Of a stretch of 64,000 nt of DNA, positions 9,749-18,031 are shown piece after piece. The position numbers were made by a program, and so were the translations under genes. The notes below the pieces were generated by a model. The model ran no database searches. It saw nothing but the letters and a program-made list of their open reading frames with translations, and was not told the DNA's origin. The stretch is from Filomicrobium insigne (lineage in GTDB: Bacteria; Pseudomonadota; Alphaproteobacteria; Rhizobiales; Hyphomicrobiaceae): positions 734,543-798,542 of the forward strand of contig NZ_FNJC01000001.1 of NCBI RefSeq assembly GCF_900104305.1. Reading direction: 5' to 3'. The first letter of the stretch is position 1. Every line of letters starts with the position of its first letter.

Positions 9749-10519
9749 ATGAAAGCCGATATGCCGGGCGATGCCAAGCCCGCTCCCCGACGGGCCGTAA
9801 CGCAGAAAGCCCAAGCGGAACGTAAAAGTTCCCGCAAGGCTGGCAAAAGCGCGAAGCGCTCGAAGAGCAGCGTAAAACTTCTGTCGCCGGACGCCATCAA
9901 ACAAGTCTTTGAACGTTTTCACGAGATTACCCCCGAGCCAAAAGGTGAGCTGGAGCATTCCAATCCCTTCACGCTTCTGGTCGCTGTCGTGCTTTCCGCA
10001 CAGGCCACGGATGCTGGCGTCAACAAAGCCACGCGTAGCCTGTTCAAGATCGCCGATACGCCAGAGAAAATGTTGGCTCTGGGAGAGGACCGGGTGCGTG
10101 AAGCGATCAAAACCATCGGACTTTATCGCAACAAAGCCCGAAACGTCATCGCTCTTAGCCAGAAGTTGATTGACGAATTCGGCGGCGAGGTGCCGCAGGA
10201 CCGCGATGCACTGGAGACACTCCCTGGCGTGGGGCGCAAGACGGCCAATGTCGTGATGAACGTCGCTTTCGGGGCTGCGACCATGGCGGTTGACACCCAC
10301 GTCTATCGCGTCGCGCGCCGCATCGGGTTATCGGCCGGGACGACGCCTCTGGCTGTCGAAGACGACCTGTTGCGCGTTGTGCCTAAGGAATACGGCGTCG
10401 CAGCCCATCATTGGCTGATCCTGCATGGGCGCTATCTCTGCAAGGCTCGCAAGCCGGAATGCTGGCGCTGCCCCATCAGCGATCTGTGTCTCTTTGAGGA
10501 TAAGACACCGGCTCCCTAG
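9749..10519 (+). CDS. nth: Endonuclease III (DNA glycosylase/AP lyase)
   Basis: The product is 256 residues. ATG 9749 follows a CAGGAG ribosome site and is preferred over an upstream in-frame codon at 9677. The enzyme removes oxidised pyrimidines and cuts the abasic site in base excision repair. A basic, disordered N-terminal tail of about 45 residues precedes the core. The helix-hairpin-helix LPGVGRKTANVV carries the catalytic lysine, and VDTHVYRVARR carries the catalytic aspartate. The C-terminal [4Fe-4S] motif Cys-x6-Cys-x2-Cys-x5-Cys is complete (CKARKPECWRCPISDLC). The Lys-rich tail is an addition common in high-GC bacteria. Confidence 0.96.
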   Translation: MKADMPGDAKPAPRRAVTQKAQAERKSSRKAGKSAKRSKSSVKLLSPDAIKQVFERFHEITPEPKGELEHSNPFTLLVAVVLSAQATDAGVNKATRSLFKIADTPEKMLALGEDRVREAIKTIGLYRNKARNVIALSQKLIDEFGGEVPQDRDALETLPGVGRKTANVVMNVAFGAATMAVDTHVYRVARRIGLSAGTTPLAVEDDLLRVVPKEYGVAAHHWLILHGRYLCKARKPECWRCPISDLCLFEDKTPAP

Positions 10520-10549
10520 GTCTTTATTCGGCTCGTACTCCCCGCTGGG

Positions 10550-10588
10550 GCAGAAAACGAAAAACGCCGGCTCGGTTGAGCCGGCGTT
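10550..10588 (-). terminator. Intrinsic terminator of the EF-hand gene
   Basis: A perfect 11-bp stem (10563-10573 with 10578-10588) has a four-base loop. Read on the minus strand it is followed by TTTT, CG, TTTT, the signature of an intrinsic terminator for the gene ending at 10621. On the plus strand it may also stop nth transcripts, though without a T-tract. Confidence 0.8.
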
Positions 10589-10620
10589 GATGGTTCGTCA
10601 GTCCGTTCGGACGCAAATTC

Positions 10621-11064
10621 TTAGTACCAGATGACGGCTAAGAGATCGCGGCCTTCGCGGCTCATCAGCAGATCATCACAAGTTACCGTACGGCGATCCT
10701 GGCTCGCGGCGCGGAAACGCGCTTTGACAAGTCGGGTCCACTCGATCCGGTCCATGCCGCGAATCTTGATGCGATCGTAACGATCGAAGGCAGCCGGGCT
10801 GATGCGATTACCCACTTCCGGATACTGAAGCGTCCAGTTACCGTTGGTGTCGAGGGTCTTGAAAGCTTTCTTGCCCGCGCGCTTGGCTTCAAAAATGTTC
10901 AGCCGTCCGTCGCGATCGCGATCGTGCTTCGCGATAATCGAGCATGCAATTTCGCGCCGATCGTCAAAGGTGGGCTCGCTGGCGACCGCGGCCGGAGAAA
11001 CTGTGGCGACCGTCGCAGCAACGGCGCAGCATGCGCTGAGGGCGATGGATAGCTTTCTGATCAT
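10621..11064 (-). CDS. Secreted EF-hand-like calcium-binding protein
   Basis: The product is 147 residues with a clear signal peptide (basic MIRKLS, hydrophobic core, cleavage near PAAVAS at about residue 29). Two EF-hand-like loops follow: DRDRDGRLNIFE near residue 48 and DTNGNWTLQYPE near 72. Both carry the Asp/Asn residues at calcium-ligand positions 1, 3 and 5; position 12 is Glu in both. A third, degenerate region around DRYDRIK may be a relic. Four cysteines are visible in all; those after the signal peptide could form a disulphide in the periplasm. The role is unknown; calcium-dependent folding or sensing is an inference. Confidence 0.75.
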   Translation of the reverse strand: MIRKLSIALSACCAVAATVATVSPAAVASEPTFDDRREIACSIIAKHDRDRDGRLNIFEAKRAGKKAFKTLDTNGNWTLQYPEVGNRISPAAFDRYDRIKIRGMDRIEWTRLVKARFRAASQDRRTVTCDDLLMSREGRDLLAVIWY

Positions 11065-11411
11065 TTGTTGCCTCGCTTGAACTAATTTTTACTGCACTCA
11101 ATTCGTTAATTCCGAGCGCGAGCTTTCCTATACCAAGTAACCTAATCAGATTGTGTTTTTGCCGTGCTGCATCCTGACGCAGTGCACGGATTCTCGGCAA
11201 ACACGCATTTCCTTTCGATGACAATCCTGTGATCGAACACGGCTCTTAAGCTAGGTTGATTGCACGCGATGTGCCCCCGCGTTGTGTCAACTCACAACGC
11301 GCGTATTGGATCCCAGAATGCGCAGCGCGGCACTCGGTTGGGGCCCCAAGAGGCCGTGCTTAGCTGCACGTTGGATCCCGGCAATAAATGCCGGGATGAC
11401 GTGGAGAGCGT
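11065..11411. other. Intergenic region with palindromic repeat
   Basis: These 347 bases lie between the EF-hand gene start and the hisF stop. The half next to the EF-hand gene is AT-richer and should contain its promoter. The other half contains the palindromic element described at 11301-11400. I find no open frame here that looks coding. Confidence 0.5.
11301..11400. repeat. Composite palindromic intergenic repeat
   Basis: The stretch contains TTGGATCCC at 11307 and again at 11371. Between them lies a 12-bp palindrome TTGGGGCCCCAA around 11339-11350, flanked by partly complementary GGCAC and GTGC arms. The second TTGGATCCC leads into a 9-bp stem (11375-11383 with 11389-11397). The GGATCCCGGC...GCCGGGATGAC core resembles palindromic repeats dispersed in many alphaproteobacterial genomes. 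That resemblance is from memory. It may also act as a terminator after hisF. Confidence 0.5.
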
Positions 11412-12206
11412 TCAAATCCCGTCGAGGCGCATGGCGAGGCCGGCATCGGCCATGTGACGCTTCGCTTCGCCGACGGAATATGTTCCGAAGTGGAAAATCG
11501 AAGCTGCAAGCACGGCGCTCGCGTGTCCGTCGCGCACGCCCTCCACCAGATGCTCCAAGGTGCCTACGCCGCCGGAAGCAATCACCGGCACGCTGACAGC
11601 ATCGGCCACCGCGCGGGTCAGGCCGATGTCGAATCCCGCCTTAGTGCCGTCGCGGTCCATGGAGGTCAGAAGGATTTCGCCGGCGCCCAGATCGACCACT
11701 TCGCGGGCAAAGACGATGGCATCGATGCCGGTGGGTTTACGGCCTCCGTGAGTGAAAATTTGCCAGCGCGGGGACTCGTCGGGGCCGCTGACCTTCTTAG
11801 CATCAATCGCGACGACGATGCACTGCGCGCCGAACTTTTCGGACCCCTCTTTGACGAACTGGCGGTTCGTCACGGCGGCGGTGTTAATCGAAACTTTGTC
11901 AGCACCGGCTTCCAACAAACGGCGGATGTCCTCCACGGTGCGCACGCCGCCGCCGACGGTCAGCGGCATGAAGCAGCGCTCAGCCGTACGCTCGACAATG
12001 TCGAAAATCGTGTCGCGGTTCTCGTGGCTTGCGGTGATGTCGAGAAAGCAAAGCTCATCGGCGCCCGCCTCGTCATAAGCAGCTGCGGCTTCGACAGGAT
12101 CGCCCGCATCGATGAGATCGACGAAATTGACGCCTTTGACGACACGGCCAGCATGAACGTCCAGGCAAGGGATAATGCGCGTTTTCAAGGTCATGGAGCT
12201 GGGCAT
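11412..12206 (-). CDS. hisF: Imidazole glycerol phosphate synthase, cyclase subunit
   Basis: The product is a 264-residue (beta/alpha)8 barrel that uses ammonia from HisH to convert PRFAR to IGP and AICAR. The N-terminal catalytic aspartate is in [15 protein letters not shown] and the second in VVAIDAKKV; the phosphate-binding turns TVGGG and ASGG are present. Two starts are possible, ATG 12206 and ATG 12194; the GAGG just before 12206 is too close for the first and suits the second only loosely. The upstream DUF486 gene ends three bases before, so hisF is probably co-transcribed with it. Confidence 0.96.
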   Translation of the reverse strand: MPSSMTLKTRIIPCLDVHAGRVVKGVNFVDLIDAGDPVEAAAAYDEAGADELCFLDITASHENRDTIFDIVERTAERCFMPLTVGGGVRTVEDIRRLLEAGADKVSINTAAVTNRQFVKEGSEKFGAQCIVVAIDAKKVSGPDESPRWQIFTHGGRKPTGIDAIVFAREVVDLGAGEILLTSMDRDGTKAGFDIGLTRAVADAVSVPVIASGGVGTLEHLVEGVRDGHASAVLAASIFHFGTYSVGEAKRHMADAGLAMRLDGI

Positions 12207-12209
12207 ACC

Positions 12210-12572
12210 TCAACGGATCGGGCCGTGGAACACAAAAAAGGCGCCAGCGATAATGAGACCAAAGCCGACGGCATGGTTGATGGTCAGCGGCTCTTTCAAA
12301 AACCAGATCGAGAAGCCCGCGAAAACGGTGAGCGTGATGACTTCCTGGATCGTCTTCAATTCAGCGGCCGAATAGACTTCGTGACCAATCCGGTTGGCGG
12401 GCACTGCGAAGCAATATTCGAAAAACGCTATGCCCCAGCTCGCAATCACGACGAGCCACAGCGGCCAGCTCTTATAGTTGAGGTGGCCGTACCAGGCGAA
12501 CGTCATGAAGATATTGGAGATTGTCAGGAGCAGGATCGGCGCAACGCTGGCCGGAATGGCAATGCTGGACAT
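12210..12572 (-). CDS. DUF486 small multidrug-transporter-like membrane protein
   Basis: The product is 120 residues from the ATG at 12572; the frame is open further upstream but that part is not hydrophobic and overlaps the preceding gene. Four hydrophobic helices fill the protein, with the conserved FMTFAWYGHLN and FAVPANRIGHEVYSAAELK loops of the DUF486/DMT family. These inner-membrane proteins resemble small multidrug transporters but have no assigned substrate. It sits between a hypothetical gene and hisF in a his-gene context to which it has no evident link. Confidence 0.85.
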   Translation of the reverse strand: MSSIAIPASVAPILLLTISNIFMTFAWYGHLNYKSWPLWLVVIASWGIAFFEYCFAVPANRIGHEVYSAAELKTIQEVITLTVFAGFSIWFLKEPLTINHAVGFGLIIAGAFFVFHGPIR

Positions 12573-12726
12573 GGGTGCCCCAGGAGAGATGAAGACGGAT
12601 GCCGCGACGGCTTGCCTTGGCGTCAGCGCCGCGGCGGCGTCATTCTTTACGATTTCGGGAGGTGGTTGTCGCCTGATCAGCGCTGCCTTGCCGGGGTTGG
12701 CTCGAATTTCTAACCAGCGAGGACCG

Positions 12727-13251
12727 TTAGTGCCGCGTTTGCTCTGGCCTTTCGGCGATGATGCGCTCAACCGCATCCGCTAGGATCGCCTCAAACTCTT
12801 CGATCTGCTCTTGGGTAGCGCCGAGATCGGCCAAGTACGGCACCGACAACGCAAAGCCCCGCAGGTACTCTCGAAGCTGCTGTTCAAAGGTCCCTCGAAC
12901 AAAGACATCATAGTCGAGCTGAGGCGCGCAGTCATACAGACGTTCCTTCTTGCGCAACTTCGAGCGCTCGGGATAACGCCCTCGCGTGATTTCAGGCATG
13001 GCGATCGGTACATAGCGTATTGTTACCGGCAGGCCCGAGAGACTGGATGAAGTAGCAATGGCTTTGTCTAAATAAGTCTCCACGGCCAGCCGAGCACAAC
13101 GAACACCTTCGTATGCATCGGCGAACACTTCTGCTGAATACTGAAAAATCACTCTGCCCCAACCTCTTCGCTTCATTGATGCGACACGGATCGGCCAGTC
13201 CGCGGGCAGATGTCTAATGCGATTGCACTTAACAATCAGCCTCCAGCTCAT
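12727..13251 (-). CDS. Hypothetical protein between hisA and DUF486
   Basis: I do not recognise this 174-residue soluble protein. It is predicted alpha/beta, charged, with a C-terminal acidic helix (GATQEQIEEFEAILADAVER). Its ATG lies 25 bases after the hisA stop on the same strand, so translation in the his transcript is likely, but the ribosome site is weak; an internal ATG at residue 26 is an alternative start. Its composition fits coding DNA and no overlapping frame is better. The fold of small immunity proteins crossed my mind but I cannot support it. Confidence 0.6.
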   Translation of the reverse strand: MSWRLIVKCNRIRHLPADWPIRVASMKRRGWGRVIFQYSAEVFADAYEGVRCARLAVETYLDKAIATSSSLSGLPVTIRYVPIAMPEITRGRYPERSKLRKKERLYDCAPQLDYDVFVRGTFEQQLREYLRGFALSVPYLADLGATQEQIEEFEAILADAVERIIAERPEQTRH

Positions 13252-13276
13252 TGTGCGCGCCGCCCGGCGTTCTAGA

Positions 13277-14005
13277 TCACGCCGCCTTCAGAAGCGCCAA
13301 GGCTTCGGCCGGGTCGATGCGGCCGTCGTAGAGAGCGCGGCCGGTGATGGCGCCGGCAAGGATGGCGTATTCCGGCTGGAGCAGGGCCCGCACATCTTCA
13401 ATGGACGCCAGACCGCCGGACGCGATTACGGGGATCGTCGTGGAACGGGCAAGCTCGGCCGTCGCGGGCAGGTTGAGGCCCTTCAGCACGCCGTCGCGTT
13501 CGATGTCGGTGTAGATGATCGCCGCCACACCGGCATCTTCAAAGCGGGATGCCAATTCGATGGCGGTCAATTCTGACGTCTCCGCCCAGCCTTCAACGGC
13601 GACCTTGCCGCCCTTGGCGTCGATCCCTACGGCGATGCGGCCCGGGAACGCGCGACACGCTTCGCGGACCAGGTCGGGATTGCGCACCGCAATCGTTCCG
13701 AGGATCACTCGCTTGATCCCCTTTTCCAGCCAGGCCTCGATGGTGGCCATATCGCGAATACCGCCACCGAGCTGGGCCGGGATGGTCAAAGCGGCCAGGA
13801 TGGCGTCGACTGCGGGTGCGTTGACCGGCTTGCCCGCGAAGGCGCCGTTCAGATCGACGATATGCAGCCACTCAAACCCCTGATCCTGGAAGCTGCGGGC
13901 TTGCGCCGCGGGATCGTCATTGAAGACGGTCGCGTCGTCCATTTCGCCAAGCTTGAGCCGCACGCATTGGCCGTCTTTCAGGTCGATGGCAGGAAACAGG
14001 ATCAC
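13277..14005 (-). CDS. hisA: ProFAR isomerase (HisA)
   Basis: The product is 242 residues, a (beta/alpha)8 barrel that isomerises ProFAR to PRFAR in histidine synthesis. The first catalytic aspartate is in [15 protein letters not shown], the second in [14 protein letters not shown]; phosphate-binding GGGIR and ASGGL turns are present. Length is normal. In most relatives hisH, hisA and hisF are adjacent; here a plus-strand pair separates hisH from hisA, and two extra genes separate hisA from hisF. Confidence 0.97.
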   Translation of the reverse strand: MILFPAIDLKDGQCVRLKLGEMDDATVFNDDPAAQARSFQDQGFEWLHIVDLNGAFAGKPVNAPAVDAILAALTIPAQLGGGIRDMATIEAWLEKGIKRVILGTIAVRNPDLVREACRAFPGRIAVGIDAKGGKVAVEGWAETSELTAIELASRFEDAGVAAIIYTDIERDGVLKGLNLPATAELARSTTIPVIASGGLASIEDVRALLQPEYAILAGAITGRALYDGRIDPAEALALLKAA

Positions 14006-14168
14006 CGGGATTCGCCTTCGCTATTCGGGAGATTGGAGTGTCTTGAGTTGGCGCCACGATATGCAGCGTCCGTCATTGAATTGCTATTTTGTTCTTCTTT
14101 ATTCATGATCGAAGTCAGCAACTCCGAGCGCTTCTTACCAGTCTTTCGTTCATCCGCAAGTTCGAGTC

Positions 14169-14486
14169 ATGTCCACCCTGCTTGAGTCTCGCGTCAGTTC
14201 GTTCCCGCTAGCCCCTAAGGGGCCGCTTAGCGAAGCCGATGCTGTCGACATCTGGATTGCGCGCTGGCTGAGAGTTCGGCGCGTGGATATTCTGCGCCGC
14301 TATGACTGCGACCCGCGACGGCTTTACGAGATCTGGGAGGGGAGGCGCTTTCCGGCCAGCCGCGAGCGGGCGCGCAAGGTCTTCGCAGAGCGCTATCCCG
14401 AACTCATCGACCGCGTCGACTTCGGCAATCACCGGTCCATTCCGCGTTCGAACAACCATCCCGCGCAGCTGGGTTTGTTTGAGTGA
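14169..14486 (+). CDS. Small conserved hypothetical protein
   Basis: The product is 105 residues, basic, with an Arg-rich helical centre (RWLRVRRVDILRRYDCDPRR, then EIWEGRRFPASRERARK). I have an impression of similar proteins in Hyphomicrobiales but no function. A DNA- or RNA-binding role is a guess from the charge pattern and the short helix-turn-helix-like spacing. It is the first gene of a plus-strand pair inserted between hisA and hisH. A GTTC-N8-GTTC just upstream is one base off the SOS-box spacing. Confidence 0.65.
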   Translation: MSTLLESRVSSFPLAPKGPLSEADAVDIWIARWLRVRRVDILRRYDCDPRRLYEIWEGRRFPASRERARKVFAERYPELIDRVDFGNHRSIPRSNNHPAQLGLFE

Positions 14487-14519
14487 CTGCGTGCCTCTCA
14501 GCGTGCTTGAGAACGTTGA

Positions 14520-14581
14520 GAACAAATCCTGAACTTTCTCTGGACGAGGTCCGCGATTCATGAGATGTTCTTTTTACGTTC
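14520..14581 (+). promoter_or_regulatory. Two LexA (SOS) boxes before the Cas2-like gene
   Basis: GAAC-N7-GAAC lies at 14520-14534 and GTTC-N7-GTTC at 14567-14581, centres 47 bp apart. Both are exact matches to the LexA operator of Alphaproteobacteria. The second lies 66 bases before the ATG at 14648. It sits inside a larger inverted repeat (9-bp arms 14562-14570 and 14592-14600). A further GAAC at 14511 is extra. Two exact operators in this 100-base gap make damage-inducible control of the downstream gene the simplest reading. Confidence 0.75.
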
Positions 14582-14647
14582 TTCGAACACGGAACATCTC
14601 TCAGTATCGCGTAAATGCCCAACCCCCGCCCCCGAAGGAAGCCCGCG

Positions 14648-15046
14648 ATGCGCACTTATCTGATCTCCTACGACCTCGCCAATCCGAACGCCAAGAAGCA
14701 CGCTCTCGCTGAAATCATCATGGGTCTCGGTGTGCGGTGGGCGCGTCCACTGGAACAGATCTGGTATTTGACGACGGACGATTCGCAGGAAGACATCGAA
14801 GCTCGGTTGAGCTGGCTGCTCGGCGACGAAGACGGCCTTCTGATCCAAGCGGTTGAAGATCCCGCCGTGCTGACCAACACCTCGATCCGCTGGTTTCGCC
14901 GCCGTGGCGCCGCTGCTGCAGTGACAGCCGAAGGGACCGGCGCCAATGTGGTCGCCTTCTCGCAGCGTGATGCAGAGGCTGACGCGATCGTCGAAGGTTT
15001 TGGCGGTGCCGAGGAAACGCTCGCTGATTTCAGGGCCGCCAGCTGA
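14648..15046 (+). CDS. Orphan Cas2/SinR-like protein, probably SOS-controlled
   Basis: The product is 132 residues from ATG 14648, which has an AAGGAAG ribosome site; the frame is open further upstream without a better start. Residues 1-85 look like the ferredoxin-like Cas2/VapD fold in the form annotated as SinR family: first strand [12 protein letters not shown] with the aspartate that binds metal in Cas2, a helix, then [17 protein letters not shown]. The remaining 45 residues are Ala/Glu-rich. Cas2-fold proteins include metal-dependent nucleases and non-catalytic integration partners; activity here is unknown. There is no CRISPR array, cas1 or toxin-antitoxin partner nearby. It overlaps the hisH stop by 17 bases, tail to tail. 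Confidence 0.75.
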   Translation: MRTYLISYDLANPNAKKHALAEIIMGLGVRWARPLEQIWYLTTDDSQEDIEARLSWLLGDEDGLLIQAVEDPAVLTNTSIRWFRRRGAAAAVTAEGTGANVVAFSQRDAEADAIVEGFGGAEETLADFRAAS

Positions 15047-15683
15047 GGAAGTTGGCCAGCAATTTCAGGCCCAGCGTCTGGCTCTTTTCCGGATGGAATT
15101 GCGTGCCGACGATATTGTCCCTGCCAACAATAGCCGTGACCGGCCCCCCGTAGTCGGTCTCGGCAACCACATCATCAGGCCGCTCCGGGACCAGATGATA
15201 GGAGTGCACGAAATAGGCGTGCAAACCGTTCGGGCCCGTTTCGATATCTTTCAGCAGCGGGTGCGGGCGCAGCACGTTCAGCGTATTCCAGCCCATATGC
15301 GGAATCTTGAGCGCGGGGTCTGACGGCTCCAACGCGCGGACCTCTCCCGGAATCCAGCCGAAGCCTTCCGTCACGCCGAACTCCTGACCGCGCGTTGCGA
15401 GCAACTGCATACCAACGCAGATGCCGAGGAAGGGCTTACCCTCTGAAATAACGGCCTTTTCGAGCGCTTCGCGCATACCCGGAACGGCGATGAGGCCCTT
15501 CACGCAATCAGCGAAGGCCCCCACACCGGGCAGGACGATACGGTCTGCAGCGGCGACGTCGTCGGGTTTGGCCGTGACTTGCACACGGAACTCCGATCCG
15601 CTTTCGCGCGCGGCACGTTCCAGGGCCTTCCCGGCAGAGTGCAGGTTGCCGGACCCATAGTCGATAATGACAGCGTTTTGCAT
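15030..15683 (-). CDS. hisH: Imidazole glycerol phosphate synthase, glutaminase subunit
   Basis: The product is 217 residues, a class I glutamine amidotransferase that feeds ammonia to HisF. The nucleophile cysteine is in [15 protein letters not shown] and the catalytic His-Glu pair in TQFHPEKSQ. It starts 8 bases after the DUF2628 stop on the same strand. Confidence 0.97.
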   Translation of the reverse strand: MQNAVIIDYGSGNLHSAGKALERAARESGSEFRVQVTAKPDDVAAADRIVLPGVGAFADCVKGLIAVPGMREALEKAVISEGKPFLGICVGMQLLATRGQEFGVTEGFGWIPGEVRALEPSDPALKIPHMGWNTLNVLRPHPLLKDIETGPNGLHAYFVHSYHLVPERPDDVVAETDYGGPVTAIVGRDNIVGTQFHPEKSQTLGLKLLANFLSWRP

Positions 15684-15691
15684 TCTGTGGA

Positions 15692-16297
15692 TCAGTTTCT
15701 ACGGCCGAACAGCCGCCAACGGCGGTCCTGGCTATCGTCTTGCTGCGGGGGCACCATCATGGGGAGCGGCGGTGGTTCGACAGCGGCTGCACCCAGATCG
15801 TGTGCCGCAGGCGAGAGAGGCGCCATCGCAGGAACGCTCCCGACCGATGTGGGCTGCACGCGCTGCGCCGATTGTGCCGGAAGCCAGTTCTCAAAGAAAC
15901 GACGCTCGCATTCGGCGGTTGTGCGGCCGACGACGGTGCCGACGAGTTGCCAGCCACGCCGCTCCAACGTCCAACGCCGCAGCGAATCCCCTTCCAACGC
16001 AATGAGGAAGTTCAAAGCCAAGCCGGTCAAAGTTGCCCAGATGTGAGGGACCTTGAGCAATTCCAGCACCGCACCGATCCCGAAAGCAATGACGACATAA
16101 ATCGCCAAAACGATCCACATACGGTTCAAAAGGAGCCAGATCGGGCCGAGGAGTAGCGCAGCAAAACTGAAACCGTCTTTGGTGAACACCAGCCGTTCCG
16201 CCCGCTCGATGGAGGCGGCGGGGGGATTGGGCGGTTCGTGTACGGTGAAAGCCAACACGCGCGAAGACTCTCCCAAACGCCACAACGATAGAATCAT
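15692..16297 (-). CDS. DUF2628 membrane protein in the his operon
   Basis: The product is 201 residues. Its ATG overlaps the hisB stop as ATGA, so translation is coupled. A DUF2628 core includes an aromatic [15 protein letters not shown] segment, a second and third hydrophobic helix (about residues 60-100) and a basic [10 protein letters not shown] turn. The Pro/Ala-rich C-terminal 45 residues look disordered. In Hyphomicrobiales this family commonly sits between hisB and hisH, so its place is conserved, but no function in histidine synthesis is known. Confidence 0.85.
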   Translation of the reverse strand: MILSLWRLGESSRVLAFTVHEPPNPPAASIERAERLVFTKDGFSFAALLLGPIWLLLNRMWIVLAIYVVIAFGIGAVLELLKVPHIWATLTGLALNFLIALEGDSLRRWTLERRGWQLVGTVVGRTTAECERRFFENWLPAQSAQRVQPTSVGSVPAMAPLSPAAHDLGAAAVEPPPLPMMVPPQQDDSQDRRWRLFGRRN

Positions 16298-16902
16298 GCG
16301 GTCAGCGTTCCCTTCGTTGAGGGGACGCGGCCTTCCTGGCGCGGATCAAGAGTGATTGCCTGCCGCAAAGCCCGCGCCAGCCCTTTGTAACAGGTCTCGG
16401 CGATATGATGGTTATTATCGCCGTAAAGGTTCTCAACGTGGCATGTGATGCCTGCGTTCTGCGCAAACGCCTGGAACCACTCGCGGAAGAGCTCGGTGTC
16501 CATCTCGCCGAGCTTGTCGCGGGTGAAATTCACCTTCCAAACCAAAAAGGGACGGCCAGACACGTCGACGGCAACGCGGGTCAACGCCTCGTCCATCGGC
16601 AGGTGGACGTCGGCGTAGCGGGTGATGCCCTTCTTATCGCCCAGAGCTTCGGCAAAGGCCTGGCCTAGAACGATACCGCTGTCTTCGGCGGTGTGGTGGT
16701 AGTCGATGTGAAGATCGCCCTTGGCGCGCAGGGTGATATCGATCAGCGAATGCCGCGCGAGTTGCTCGATCATGTGATCGAGAAAACCAATACCTGTCAC
16801 AATGTCATAGGCCCCCGAACCATCGAGGTTAATGGTCGCGGTGATCTCGGTTTCTTTAGTATTGCGCGAGATTGTCGCCTGGCGCCTGGTCTTTGCAGTC
16901 AC
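16294..16902 (-). CDS. hisB: Imidazoleglycerol-phosphate dehydratase
   Basis: The product is 202 residues and converts IGP to imidazole acetol phosphate. The two metal-binding HHxxE-type motifs are clear: [16 protein letters not shown] and [17 protein letters not shown], which in the folded 24-mer bind manganese. This is the monofunctional form, without the HisB phosphatase domain of enterics. It heads the minus-strand his segment in this window. Confidence 0.97.
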   Translation of the reverse strand: MTAKTRRQATISRNTKETEITATINLDGSGAYDIVTGIGFLDHMIEQLARHSLIDITLRAKGDLHIDYHHTAEDSGIVLGQAFAEALGDKKGITRYADVHLPMDEALTRVAVDVSGRPFLVWKVNFTRDKLGEMDTELFREWFQAFAQNAGITCHVENLYGDNNHHIAETCYKGLARALRQAITLDPRQEGRVPSTKGTLTA

Positions 16903-17011
16903 GGAAAAGGCCCCTCTTCAGCGGCTCATTGCATCGGGTTTGTGAAGCGTTTATCAGCTTGTGGCCACCTCTTCTAGGCCACATGCTGGGGCAGCCTTAC
17001 TTAGCCTGCCA

Positions 17012-17040
17012 CTTGAAACTCCCCGTCAGTTTCCCCTAAT
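17012..17040 (+). promoter_or_regulatory. Heat-shock (RpoH) type promoter for hslV
   Basis: CTTGAAA at 17012-17018 and CCCCTAAT at 17033-17040 are 14 bases apart, close to the RpoH consensus (CTTGAAA, 11-15 bases, CCCCATNT). Heat-shock control of hslVU is the rule in proteobacteria. Transcription would begin near 17047, only some 9 bases before the annotated ATG, which bears on the start choice of hslV. Confidence 0.65.
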
Positions 17041-17055
17041 CGCGTTAAACTTCTC

Positions 17056-17628
17056 ATGAACGATCAGCCGAAAGATCCCCCCAGTACCATGTCGTGGCAT
17101 GCAACAACTATCCTTACGGTTCGTAAGGATGGCCGAGTCGTCGTCGCCGGCGACGGTCAGGTCAGCCTTGGACAGACCATTATCAAGGCCAACGCGCGCA
17201 AAGTGCGGCGGCTTGGCAAAGGCGATGTCATCGGCGGTTTCGCCGGTGCAACCGCCGACGCGTTTACCTTGTTCGAACGTCTCGAAGCCAAACTCGAGCA
17301 ATATCCGGGCCAGCTTATGCGGGCGTGCGTGGAGCTCGCGAAGGATTGGCGTACCGACCGCTATCTCCGGCGGTTAGAGGCGATGATGATCGTTGCCGAT
17401 AAGGAAACGACTCTGGTGCTCACGGGAACCGGTGATGTGCTTGAACCGGAAAAGCATGTGATGGGCATCGGCTCAGGCGGCCATTATGCGTTGTGCGCAG
17501 CGCGCGCGCTTCTGGATCAGCCGCTCGATGCAGAAACCATATGCCGCCGAAGCATGGCGATCGCGTCTGAGGTCTGCGTCTATACAAACGACAACGTTGT
17601 GGTCGAGAGCCTCGAATCCAGCGTTTAG
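17056..17628 (+). CDS. hslV: ATP-dependent protease HslVU, peptidase subunit
   Basis: The product is 190 residues, the proteasome-like peptidase that forms dodecamers capped by HslU. The active site threonine is Thr17 in [10 protein letters not shown], exposed after removal of the propeptide. [12 protein letters not shown] and the [16 protein letters not shown]-type segment are typical. From ATG 17056 the propeptide is 16 residues; ATG 17089 would give 5 residues and a more normal leader from the heat-shock promoter. Neither has a good ribosome site. Unusually, a transporter gene separates hslV from hslU. Confidence 0.95.
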   Translation: MNDQPKDPPSTMSWHATTILTVRKDGRVVVAGDGQVSLGQTIIKANARKVRRLGKGDVIGGFAGATADAFTLFERLEAKLEQYPGQLMRACVELAKDWRTDRYLRRLEAMMIVADKETTLVLTGTGDVLEPEKHVMGIGSGGHYALCAARALLDQPLDAETICRRSMAIASEVCVYTNDNVVVESLESSV

Positions 17629-17662
17629 AGGCATTCGTCTTCACACGAGGAGTAAACAAGCC

Positions 17663-17992
17663 ATGGCTTGGCTGTTTCTAATGGCGGCGGGCGCCTGTGA
17701 AATCGTAGCAACAACTCTGTTTCGCTACACTGACGGAATGACCCGGTTGTGGCCGACACTTGGCTTCATCGGCATCGGCCTCGTAAGTCTCTATCTTTTG
17801 CAACGGTCGATCTCGGGCACCGAGTCCATTCCGCTTGGCACCGCGTATGCGGTGTGGACCGGCATCGGGGCAGCGGGAACGGCATTGATCGGCGCAGCCT
17901 TTTACGACGAGCCAACCGGTACGGTAAGGCTGGCGCTGCTTGGCGTGCTCGTTTTTTCGATCATCGGATTAAAGCTGGCCTCAACTCACTGA
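17663..17992 (+). CDS. SMR family efflux transporter (SugE/Gdx-like)
   Basis: The product is 109 residues from ATG 17663 behind a CGAGGAG site; the open frame reaches back into hslV but that part is a shadow. Four transmembrane helices fill the protein. The essential membrane glutamate is Glu13 (GACEIVATTLFRYT). The GTAYAVWTGIGAAG helix is characteristic of the SMR family and its SugE/Gdx branch, dimeric proton antiporters for guanidinium or quaternary ammonium compounds. No guanidine riboswitch is apparent; the gene lies between hslV and hslU with gaps of 34 and 39 bases and is probably co-transcribed. Confidence 0.9.
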   Translation: MAWLFLMAAGACEIVATTLFRYTDGMTRLWPTLGFIGIGLVSLYLLQRSISGTESIPLGTAYAVWTGIGAAGTALIGAAFYDEPTGTVRLALLGVLVFSIIGLKLASTH

Positions 17993-18031
17993 CGGCCTGG
18001 CTCACACCTTTCAGGAGTAACATCCCACGCG

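Noticed and set aside
11454-12713. A 419-codon open frame on the plus strand
   Set aside because: It runs antisense through hisF and DUF486, both with clear family motifs on the minus strand; its product is a His/Asp/Arg-rich shadow.
14147-14162. GTTC-N8-GTTC before the 105-aa gene as a third LexA box
   Set aside because: The spacing is 8 rather than 7 bases, which breaks the operator rule.
14648-15046. CRISPR-Cas locus suggested by the Cas2-like protein
   Set aside because: There is no repeat-spacer array, cas1 or other cas gene in the window; an orphan Cas2/SinR-fold protein is the supported reading.
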